Shown piece by piece: positions 45,761 to 57,400 of a stretch of 64,000 nucleotides of DNA. The DNA is from Trileptium ribeirensis (lineage: Eukaryota > Nematoda > Enoplea > Enoplida > Thoracostomopsidae), in contig JASANE010024751.1 in assembly GCA_030248225.1 (NCBI GenBank), positions 1-64,000 on the forward strand, given 5' to 3'. Position 1 is the first letter of the stretch. Every line of letters starts with the position of its first letter. The translations under genes were made by a program, and so were the position numbers. A model generated the notes under the pieces. The model saw only the letters and a list, made by a program, of their open reading frames with translations, was not told the DNA's origin and searched no databases.

Positions 45761-47238
45761 AGATAAGCCTCTTTCCCGTCTTTAGGTTTTCCAAGCTCTA
45801 ATCACGATATCACGCTGATTTGCATAATAGTGTGCTACAATTTAATTTTAATTAGTTTAGTTTATTCTGGAGTGAGCCGTTCAATAGCTGTTGCCGAATT
45901 TGTATAGGTTTTGAATTTTTCTTTCAGTTTTACACGACACACGCAAGAATTACGTCTTGGATGCTAATTATTAGGGATGGTCTCAAAGAGAAGTCCCACG
46001 TTTTTCTGCTTTGGTTTATAGTTTCCAGATGCAAAGATTTTGTACCATCGTAAGTTGGAGAAAAGTGTATGCTGGATGACGGACTAAGATCACATAGCAT
46101 TTGTAAGCGAAACCACAATTACCTGGCGTTCGAGGATTATATCCAAATATTGGGCGCTGCATAAGAGAAGTGCTGATAAGACAAGAATACAGGCGGTGTT
46201 GGCTTAGAGAATTAAGCCTATAACAAAATAAAACCTGAGTGGCATAAGATCATTTATTAAAATATAGATTCAAGAATTTTGTCCCGAGTTAGCCCTATAG
46301 AGTGAGAACTTGAGCGAGATTTAGTAAATTAATGGGAAACTTATTGAGCATCCGGGGTGAGAGAGAAGGGTGTCGCACTAAAACCACCCTATTTTAAGAT
46401 TTTTCAGAAATTCCTTAAAGTTACCTGTCAGCATTCTGGTCGCGTGTTGGAGGACCAGTAGAAAAAGTTCAACTAGGATGTCAACTAACGTTTGTGGCAA
46501 TATAACTCTCGTACGTTCCGGTCTGGTGTTCGGGTAATAATATAAGACGTATATATTAGTAATATTAAATCTAAGGTCCTAAGTTGAGATAATTAAATAG
46601 AATGGGGTAACTGCGGTCGCGATAATTCGTGTAAAGCTAAAGACGTAATAAATTAGTAAATAACTTAAACCATAAAGTATTAGAATGGGAGCGCAGCAGT
46701 CAGAAGTGCAGGGACACAAGTAGACACGAAACGAGCTAAAATATCAGTGGCCAGAGATAAACGCAAACCAAAAAGAATTGCGTACTGTTTGGTGTCTCGT
46801 GCGTTTGAATTGTATTAACAAAAATATACATTTCTACCTCGTGCTTTTGGTGCCGAGTATTGCAAAACACTAGTGCATAGTCATAGTCAGACAGCTGCGC
46901 AAGATACGAATTACGCTAAAAAGAACGCGTGCCAACACTTGCTGATTGGTGTGTCGTACGTTTGAATTGTATTAACAAAAATATACATTTCTACCTCGTG
47001 CTTTTGGTGCCGAGTATTGCAAAACACTAGTGCATAGTCATAGTCAGACTGCTGCGCAAGATACGAATTACGCAAAAAAGAACGCGTGACAACACTTGCT
47101 TTCCCACTGGCATACTGGCCACACCTCGGACCACACAATTTTCGGTGACAAATCCCGTCCTCCGTCGAAAAACGACATAAAATCTTATTGCCAGCCCACC
47201 CCCACCCCTCCCCCCATTTAAAAATTCAAAAATAACAC
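45761..47238 (+). mobile_element. Last LTR-like unit(s) of array 2
   Basis: Starts internally near TTTTCCAAGCTC/GATTTGCATAAT and ends TTCAAAAATAACA. Near the 3' end a segment of about 170 bp (AATTGTATTAACAAAAATAT ... ACGAATTACGC) is tandemly duplicated at about 46807-46925 and 46966-47075. The 3' block CCCACTGGCATACTGGCCAC follows. Confidence 0.5.
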
Positions 47239-47240
47239 CA

Positions 47241-47785
47241 TCCAGTGCGCCTTGTCAATTTGTAATCTACGTTGAAGTAGAGCAGCTATATGGTACGCGG
47301 CTGGAAACTAAATTTTTGGTACTGAACTGTAAATTTTACAACTGTGCGGACAAGTGCCACAGTTTATCTTATTTATAGCACTTTGTTCAAAAGATTATAA
47401 CATAATTTGTTTATTTTTCTTAGTGCAGTAAAATCAATATCAATTTCAGGTTTCTGTGGAAAAACAAATAACAAACCTATTTCTAGTAAATGCCGGCAAC
47501 TAGAAACGTAGCGAAATTGTTTAGCGTAAGTTACATGCGTTTCAAGCACATTCAGTATGACTCCCAGGCCTGCATAGTGGAAGACATTTTTTATAGTGCA
47601 AAACTTCCAAAACACTGCAAACGACATCTTGGTCAATAAACATTAGTTTCATCAGCCTTTACAATGTCCTAGCAAAACAATGTTGACTTCGCAATACATT
47701 AGCTATGTTGTAAAGTTTATCGTACATTTTAAAACCACAATACCTTCATTTCGTCCTTCATCTGTTTTCCTTAGTGACTAACCGG
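47241..47785 (+). mobile_element. Old, end-less copy of hAT-like family
   Basis: CCAGTGCGCC, GTTGAAGTAGAGC, AACTGTGCGGACAAG, TCTAGTAAATGCCGG and ATACCTTCATTTCGTCC follow the internal order of 24001-25142 at lower similarity. Terminal CCGG blocks are missing or degraded. Confidence 0.45.
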
Positions 47786-48639
47786 GACCATAATTACCAG
47801 GAACTGCAATTTTTTGCCGGAACTGTAGCTGAAACCAAAACTTGGTTTTATCTACAAAGTAAAATATAAGGAAGTATTACTGAGGATCTTGTTTGTTGGA
47901 TGTAAATGATAGGCACACACGGTTATCGAACTGGCTAAACACTTAGGTTTCATTGCCATAAGCTACGTGGCTACCCTCTGTGGCACTCTAAAGGGCTACA
48001 AATGCTAAATTTCGTTAATAAAATTATAAAATATTTGCATTTTTTTCAATTAGTTATACGTTGCAGACTATATTGGTCTGCAACTTTTTGAGATAGCTGG
48101 CTACGGTGAATTCAATTGCACCCGCGTTGACTGCAGCCAACTCGGTGATTACTATTAGTCCATACGCTTTAAAACTTTTTTGAAATTATGATTTTCTTGA
48201 AAGCTGTGATTTAATTTCGGATGATTTCTTATACCGATGTTTTGTTAAAGGTTAAGACGAATAATTAATGCATGAATAGTTACATGATATATATATTTTG
48301 CTCACCATCGAATCGGTATTAGAGAATTTTAGAAAAGTGAAATATTTGATATTTACTTTAAGATGTTGTCTCTTGAGCATTTGTGAAAATTAAATGGTAA
48401 CGACAGTTGATTGGCAGCAGTTGTTTGTTGCAGGGTACTGAGCAGGAACCGTTTGCTAATGGCATAGCTAACAAATTCTGGTCTAAGGAGTACTTCTATA
48501 ATTATAAATATGCTAGTGTATGGTTCATTAACGCTGTATATCTGTGGCTGATAAACTGTTTAATATATATAGAGAAAAGGCTGGTGGAAAATTAAAGAGT
48601 TATCAACGGTACCAGAGCGAACACCAAGACTGCAAATAA
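47786..48639. other. Intergenic DNA, nothing recognised
   Basis: AT-rich; one short + frame (48407-48595) without motif. Confidence 0.35.
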
Positions 48640-48956
48640 TTTGTGTTACGCTATACAAATTGCTCCAAGAATATTGCACACTTACGGATTAGTTTATTAG
48701 CTAATTTTAAAAAGGAAATGGAAAAATTTCGCTTTATGCAGATATTCAAAATTGACGAAACCTGAACCTCGATTCCCGCAAGAATTAGGCGGTACGAAAA
48801 CCAGAACCGGAACCTGAATTTTGTCGGATCCGGAATTTCAATTCTCCCAGATTTTGCTATATATAAGTTTTGAAGACCAGGTTCCGGATCCATTTTAAAT
48901 GGGCAGTCCGGTTGCTGGTTCTAGTTACGGTAAACTTCCGTTCCGGTTATTCTCTG
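48640..48956 (+). mobile_element. hAT-like remnant upstream of Apaf-1-like gene
   Basis: GAACCGGAACCTGAATTTTG, GGATCCGGAATT, AAGACCAGGTTCCGGATCC, TTTTAAATGGGCAGTCCGG and TCCGGTTATTCTCTG correspond to the right end of the family. The element ends 103 bp before the ATG at 49060. Confidence 0.6.
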
Positions 48957-49059
48957 CCCTGGATATATTCGTACATACAGTCAATGTAAATTTTAGAGAT
49001 TATGCGGCACACATTATTTTATTGTCTATTTACAATTGCTGTTTCAATGTTGTAGCATA
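48957..49059 (+). promoter_or_regulatory. Presumed 5' region of Apaf-1-like gene
   Basis: Between the element end and the ATG. CAATGTTGTAG/CATAATG just before the start could be a 3' splice site, so the true first exon may be non-coding and lie further upstream. Confidence 0.3.
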
Positions 49060-49275
49060 ATGAGTGTTATAAAAATTGATATTGCTGGAATTTCATCCAG
49101 GGGCAATGGACTACAAACCAGTGATACCATCATGGGAATGCAAGGCAGGGATCTTCTCTTACGGGCACAAGATGAGCTAATAAAAAATTTTCCATTTGAT
49201 GCTGATGTTCAAGCTCGTCTGATCTCACAGCGCTTCTTGAGTGAAGTCGAGATGCGTGATTTGTTGCAGAAATAT
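49060..49275 (+). CDS. APAF1: Apaf-1-like exon 1: CARD helices 1-3
   Basis: 72 codons. ATG 49060 gives a 24-residue extension before MGMQGRDLLLRAQDELIKN; ATG 49132 or 49138 would start nearer the usual Apaf-1 N-terminus. FLSEVEMRDLLQKY matches the F-L-x-x-x-E-x-E turn of CARD helix 2-3. Donor TAT/GTAAGT, phase 0. Confidence 0.85.
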
Positions 49276-52200
49276 GTAAGTTTGCTATAAATTTACTGTT
49301 AACAATTTTTCTTGAATCACAGATTGCTGTAAATGGTAACACTATATTCGAGTATTACGTACGCCGTATGTGCATCGCGTTTGATCATATCCTGATTTGT
49401 GACCACGTTACATTCGATTTGGCTATCCCAAATTCTAATACGACTGTATATTAAATATATATTGTACGTATTTGTCTTGCTGCGTCATCCAGCATGGATC
49501 TAATATTTGTGTATGCGAATCTGATGGCATCGGACGCAATGTGATCACGGTCTTAGCAACTGGCTGAAATACTTCTTTAACAGACGTGGCGACAGAAATT
49601 CGGCCGTATATGCTTTTTGACACATATTAATCAAATTATTGAGCGAAGCGAGGCGACCGAGCGATGCTTTTTTATTTTCTGTCTGGGAGCAAAAAAGTCG
49701 ATGTCCGTTCGTCCGTTAGTCTTTCATGGATCTCAAGAACCACTGAACCTATTTCAAGAAACTTTTTTGTTTGAAAGCTTATCATGTGAGGATGTGCACC
49801 TGATATTTTGGCAACTTGCTAATTTTATCATTAATTAAGCTAATTATCTAATTAACAGCCTAATTAAGCTCATAACAGCTTAATTATTGGTCGTAGAATC
49901 GTTTTAACGGCATATTATACCATGGGGTTTTCAGGTATGGCGAATAGCAACTCTTACATTTTTAATTATGCGTTTCCAAGCCTACATGTTCAGAATTCTT
50001 CGGTATGGGATAGGTAGCATGTGTAATATTATTTTTTAACCTACTTGCTGTACATTGCTATTTTCGATTGGTGAGGTTGAGTTTTCCATGGGGAAAAAAG
50101 AAAATAGATGCATTGTACATACAGGAATAGTATAGTACGAATGTTATAGACAAAATTATTTTCAGACTTCGTGTCCTATGATTTAATTGCTGTGCTTCGA
50201 TTGCTATTCATCACCATGCTGTCTAAGCCATGTGGCTTCCTTTGTCTTGCTTTTCGTTCGAACGGAATAAAACTATTCTCTCATTTACTCATTGTTGTCT
50301 AGGTAATAATATATTCCCAAGACATTGAGTACGTTCATATTACTAAAGCCGACGCTCCGCTCAAAAAAATGTAGTTCCACTACGACTGGTTACCTTATTT
50401 GTATTGCCGTAACTCTTATAAATTATGCATGAGTAAACTTAAGCAGTGCCGCCTACCATCATCTTTTGAGGCTATGTACAAAACACTGCTAGAGAATAAA
50501 ACTGTCGTATAGCCAATACCAAATCCAAAAATTTCCGTTCGCTATCGCAGAGCGACTGGTTGAAAAATGGGGTAATTTCTGTTCGCTAACACAATACACC
50601 TGTTTGCTGTCAACAACACGCAACGTTGTAACTCGCATTCCGCATTTTTTCGGTTCGCTAGCAATGCAATTTTTTGTATTAGGGACCGTTTTTGAGCCAC
50701 GAGCCGAAAGTTTTAAAAAGACCAACAACAGTGAATTTTTTAAAATGTCGGCTAAGTTGGTTTCTTGCTTGCTGGAGGTGAACTGTAGGCTATTATTATT
50801 ATTAGGTATTATTTACCCGTTAAGCATCTTGATTTCGTTGTTTCAAACCTTGTATATGTTATTTACATTGTAGGACGGTGGCGGAGGCTAACTGTGATAA
50901 TTTTATAACCAAATTGTCAGATATTGATATTTTTTCAAGCTGGCTGTACTTGTGGGAGTAAGCTGCGTGTATAGGATTTCGGGTGCAATGAACATAATGA
51001 ATGCAATAATGCTTGCATGGTGTGTGTCCAGTTCGGCATTGTAAGCGCTTAGTGGCTGTAGCGTGAAAAGTAACTCCTGAAATTGCAAATCTCAATGAAA
51101 GTGTTGATTTTTTAAATTCAAAACTTTCCCCCTTAGTAGTGACGGAAGAAATAATATAGCGTCCCATGGTTTTAATATGTGCTGAAATGGCCGCAATGTT
51201 GCTCGTAATGGTACAACAAAATATTTAATGGTAAATAATAGTATCGTATTAGACATGAAGTATCACGTTTATTCACAACAAAAGACTGATTCCTAACGTA
51301 TATGTTGTTGATCTACACAGTAACAAATAAACCCAGAAGAAGAATATTAAGCCGGTTACCTGACTAAAGAAGTTATATTGAAGATAGTTTTCAAGATTCT
51401 TTTTATTTAATTGTGGTATGAAAGTGTCTGAATCTTTAGCTGTAATATTGGTGGCCGTCTGACCTAGTGATTACCAGGGCATGCCTCACAATCGCTATTT
51501 TAGATATGTAATAACAAGCTATAGTTTAGTCTGCAATTTAGGTATTACGTTAATTTAAAAACTATTTGGCCTTATGATTTGTCAAATTGTTAACCTTGAA
51601 AGGGAATTTGAGAAAAGTCATCGTCAAGTTTTGTCACAGGGGCTTTCTTGATGAAGTAAAATTTTTGAGGAGCTGTAGCAGGAGAACAAAAAATCTTGGC
51701 AGTGGTAACTAAAAACAACAAGGGACAATAAACAACACATAACTCAACCAGATGACGGTTTGCTCTCAAAAAGCTTTGCTGAGCAGCTCTTAAGATACCT
51801 CCAAACGACTGCATTTTGTACTTATTGTGATCCATAAATAAAGCTAATGTTTTTCCGTTGTAAAATCCTATTTCGAATCTGCCCAGTGAAATTCTTTCCC
51901 TCATTTACTTTTCTGACAGTAGGAAAGCTGTAGCTGGAAATGGTATGATGTTGATGATTGTGTAAAATTTGAGTTTCAGAATTGTATAAAAATTAGAAGC
52001 TCCTTAATAACAATGCGAGTCACAGTGAATTACACCATTAACATCGGAATGTAATTAATCCGACGTTTTCTAAGATAATTAATGTATAACTTTAGCCTAC
52101 GGAGTCGAGCCGCGTTGCAGCATTTCTGAAGTTATTGCCGTACCGGTGTGTAGACTTGTCGAAATTTATAAAGCTAATGGAAACGCTGGGATACAATTAT

Positions 52201-54391
52201 CTTGCGCGCTGGCTGCGTCCAGAAACATATCTGCTCATTAAGTCTTACGATGCAAGCGAGCGGGACCACGTTGAAACTGTGCTGAAATTAGGTAAAACTA
52301 TATTTCGTTACTTCGATGGTAATCTAGGAACAGAATAGTGTAGTTGAGGACGGCTTGGCTAGTTTTGATTTATGCTTTGGGCCATGTGTTTCCACTATAC
52401 TTGGCCTTCTGAATCTAAGACAGTTGCAACTCTGTTTTAGTGGCAGCTACATATATAAAAATGACCGCTGTAAACAACGGTGCAGTGCCATCTCCTTTTC
52501 CCTACCTTTTGGTCCATGCGAGGTGCAGAAGGACAGTTTAAACTACAAGTGGTACGCTCACAATCGGTCATGCTACTCAATTTACAGACCCCGGAAGGAT
52601 GAGTCTTCCTGGCCCGGGTTCGAATACCCGCAAGTGAGTATTAAATTGGTCTGCAAATCATGGATATTATAAGCATTTCCTGGTCATGATCCCTGGACTG
52701 AAATGTTGTGGGTAAATATTCACTTAGAGTTGGTCTGGAACTGTACTCAAATAAGCTTACAGGCTCAGTTGGTATGCCTTATAGTTTAAAACTTATTTAC
52801 CTTCAGCTATATATAACATTAAAAACTTTAAATTGTGGTTCCGAAAGCACTGATATGGAGGGATGTTCCGGTGTCAGTTGTTTTCATATTGGTATTAGTA
52901 GAAGTAGTGTTTATTTTAATATGTAAATTGCATGGAACGGGTATATAAACTTTATTAAATTAATTTTGCTGTTGCATGCGGGTAAACTGAAGAAGGATCG
53001 GTCCGCTAGTTTACGTGTCAGCACATCCCCGAAATTTCGGATCTCCGGCGCTGCACTTTGAGTTTTCCAGGCAAAAAATTTTATTTTTGTATTTTGGAAA
53101 CAAGAGTGGCTGGGTAAATAAATGCGATGGGACCGAAGAAAACGTACCTACATTTAGTTCGTAAATTTTGCTCGTACCTTTTATTTATATAGCCTTAACG
53201 CCGATGTCGACAGAAAAAATATACCTGATAATGATGTTGTGTTGAGTTGGGTTTAAATGTAACACCACTCCTTTGCTTGTTATGGTGGAATATAGAACTA
53301 TTTTTGACTCCTTCTATATAAATTATGTTGTAATTTTCAAAAATATTTTTTAATCTCGCAAAATTGTAGGAAGTGGGTTATGTCATTACATTTCGGTAAA
53401 TAAATCCGCTGGAAAACCTAAAAATGGCTATGCCGTATCGTTATTTTATATATGCCCAGATTGGATCTAAAACATTCAGCTCAATGGTCCGACAATATTT
53501 GATAGTTATTGTATATACTTATTGCGGAGTTGTACCAATTACACTTAATAGCACGCGCCTCGAATATATATTGCACATTGGAAACCCGCACTACTCTGAC
53601 CTCATGATTTGAGACGTCCATCGACAGCCACTGCTCCTCACGGCAAATGTAACTAATATATACCTAATAAACTTGTGTATATAATATATAGTTAATATAG
53701 AAGCGTACTTTTATATTTGCTTATTATTATTATTATTCTTTTGAACTTTGTAATAATCTGGCTTGTCTGTTTAGATTTATTGCCTGTTTGCTATTTGGGT
53801 ACGTTTTGGAAATGACCGACTATTGCGAAGGCATAAAACACTCTCCTACAGTGTTTTTACTTGCATACGTAATATTAATCATTCAGGTAGTGTTCCCTTT
53901 CTACCGCAAATTCATGTCAGTCGGCCTTCGCTTACAAATCGGCTGAAAGCAACTTTACTCGATATGATACGAACGAATTGTCACTATACAATTTTGCACG
54001 GTGGACGGGGTGTCGGTAAAAGCATTTTGGCCGTCGAAGCCCTGCGTGATTCAAGCCTTGTTGGAACGAAAAGTCCTTTTCGGAGAGTTTTTTGGCAAAA
54101 AGTCGGCTGTCATGTGTTAACACCATCACCTGTTCAGCATCTATCGACAGTCGGAACAACCACAAGTTTGGCGCATCCAGTGGATTCAAGTCGATCTAGT
54201 GCAGACAGTGTCATTACTCCTAACCAAAACATCGGCGTTGAATCTCCATCTGGTGTAACGCCTGCACCAACCGTCGACCATAATCAGTGAGTCTTTTTTG
54301 GTTAATGTTGAGCCATAGTATGGACAATAATGTAATGCCTATTGCGATCTGTGAAACCTTATTTACGAACATGTTATACAGAGTTAAAAAT

Positions 54392-54451
<60 letters not shown>

Positions 54452-57400
54452 CCAGTAATGTAATTGCAAGCTCAACCTCCTTGCACCACCATGTAGTCCG
54501 TGTTTATTATTTCAATTGGCGATGCGGGAAACATGCCGAAGTGACTGAAAGTTAAGCGCTCTGTACTGCAAGGAAATTTCCTCTTGCTAAGGTCGTCAAC
54601 ACTTACCAGTATTTCTGTTCAAGGCAAACAGAATTCTGACGACGTTTCTTGCGACATCAAAACGGTGCACTGCGGCTTTGAGGACAAGGGCGGACCAAAA
54701 TAGGGGTGACGTGTACATAAATACTTTAGTTCATTCAAAAACGGTTCATTACAAAATAGGATGTTTGACGGATGTGTCACCTTAAGTTTACTCGCGCAGC
54801 ATTCTGCAGCACGCCAGTTTATGAAGATCGGTGAAGACAAAGAGTCTGCACGCCAATTTAGGACGACAGGTGAAGACGAGTCTGCAGTGTATACGTAATA
54901 AACGTTACTATATCGTCGAAGCGTCATGTCCTTCCAAGATTATCTACCACTAAGCTGTGATTAAAATACCACCCAGAGAAAAGCCCCATGTGCTAAAGAT
55001 TAATATTGCTTTCTAAAGCCTAGTTGTGCAACAATTTTATTACCGAAAATGTCTGCTGAGCAGCTCACTGGCTAAATATGGTGCGCAGCGAATCATAAAG
55101 TAGTGGGTTCGAATCCTATCTCTTTGGGGATTTTCTGGTATTCTATATTATCATGTGAGCATCAAGATTCCATTCATACATAGGTTTTTGCAAAATCCGG
55201 AATATTAATTTCAAATGTAGCTTTAAAAGCAAAATCGATTTTTGTGGTATCGAACACCCCACAAATATGCAAGACGATGGAATGACATAGTTTCCATAAC
55301 ATCTCAGCTTGAGTCCATGGTATTTCATAGGGAATAAAGTAGAGTGGCGTTCTTACATGGGTGCGTAAGTATGCTGATTATCATGTACAAGTCTGCAGGC
55401 CAACACTCATTCTTTAATGACATTATCAATGATTTTTTATATTTTTCTTCACAAGAAAGGCAGAAATACAAGTCGAATATAAAGGTTTTATCACTTCATG
55501 TGCTGCTGAGGCTTTTGAATAAAATCGACCTAACATAGCTCTTTATTAATGCAAAATGGTCTGTACACATTCAGGGCCGAAAACACTCTCGCCAAAGTAT
55601 TTTCAAGCTAAGATATTTCATTAGTGTAATGCTACATATCACGCTAGGACTATGGGTATTAACTACGATATGCCGTCATTGTCGCTATGAGTTTTATATT
55701 CTGTTATAGTCCTGTTGAAATCGAAGTGTAGTGAACAAATTGAGCAAAGCAATGAATTCTTACTAGCTGTATGATGGAGCAATTATTGGACTATGAGCGT
55801 TATTAGGTTTTTGAAGCTGACTCGCATAACTCAACTTGCGCTGGAAGGATTGTTTCGCGCGATCCCTCAATGAAAGGTTGAAATAGTTTGCTTTTCTGTT
55901 TAGGCGCAAAGCCCGATTCCGAAATCTTCCCTCTCGAATCATCATGCCGAAGGGCCTCGGGTCGCGTTGCGAAGGGGCCCAAAAATAACATTATTTACTG
56001 GATCTCGAAACCGGTGTGGGTATCTGTGTCAAATTGGGCTCATTTAGAACAAACTTCTGTAAAACTGAATAAAGTGCCTTTCTGCACGGCTGTTTTGGGA
56101 TATAGGATTTGGGTCAAAGGGGCTCTTGCAATAGGTTTACGCGATTCAAGCTATTGAGAAACGACACTATCTGAGTGAGCCATAATGGATGTTATTGGTC
56201 TTATTTTGTAGAGCAACTCGTGCTCTATATACCTACAGGATTGAGTCAAATTGTTTTTTGAATACGCCCATCGAACCTGAAATACACGAAAACGGCAGTA
56301 TGTGCGCAACCGCTCCAGATATAGTTTTCATTTTGTTGTGTAATTTATCTCCTAAATACTTGTGCATACACATTCAAAATACGCATTAAGTGTGTATATA
56401 TCCGTACACTGTTGAAGTAACATGGCTGACATTTTGGCTCATTTTGCAAGATGATGCTCATTTGCTATTTACGTCTCTCTAATTGCATATTCAACACTTT
56501 CAATTTACCACCATGGAGATAAAGAGCCCCCATCATCGGTTCGTGCTCCCTGAAAAAATTTTGGGAGAGCCCAGTCGTACAGCACCCTGCTATCAAAATG
56601 AGATCAGATACAGCAACTGTGTTATGCTGAAAAACTGAATTGTATGCTTTGTGACAAAGCTGCAACAGACCTTTACATTAACAACTTAGAAATTTATAGT
56701 AAGAATGTACAATATAGGTATCAAGATTCTGGGCTCTGTGTTTAACGTACGTAAGCTCATGGATACGCATTGGCATAACAGTCAATCTAGCTTCTATAAA
56801 CTACCAAAATTATTCCTGGGGCATAACTTAGGGAACCCCCAATTAGCAGCTGAGAGAACCGAAAATAATTGGGCACTATAAAGTACTGTCACTGTCAGAA
56901 AACGTTTAAACTGCTGCTAAACAGCAAGACGTATGAAAGTGCCTGGAAGCATGAATTGGGTGGAATCTAAAATTCAGCTGAGGAATGAGAAACGTCAACG
57001 GTATGGATTACTAGAGGTACCTACCTGCCGCCCCTTTCCCATTTGTAGAAGCTATGACCCAGTCTTTTTTGCGAGTATTGTTATAACACATATGAACCTG
57101 AACCTGTGTAGACTCAACAGTTGAACACCGTTATCAGGTTTGCTCCAGATTGATCCAGGCATTGACAAGTAGTACAGAGACCGTCAAACCACATAAACCC
57201 ATTACGGGCATGGAAGGAACTTTGCATTTTATTTGCCGCTGTCTCTAGAAGCAAGGTTTTCCAGTGATATCAACAACTCGTATACTCAACCTAGGTTCAG
57301 ATGTATTGTTAAACCTTGAGCCTAATAGCAACAGCTGCTGACAAGACACACATGGTGATGGCTTAATCAGTACCAGTCTTGGGTTGAAAAGAGAGATCGG

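Noticed and set aside
51590..51904. 105-codon minus frame in intron 2 as a nested gene
   Set aside because: No motif, no clear promoter or splice partner; kept only as an unassigned frame.
53823..53886. Upstream extension of the exon 4 open frame
   Set aside because: The frame is open further left, but the acceptor AG at 53885-53886 gives the phase needed to join exon 3, and the extension has no similarity to Apaf-1.
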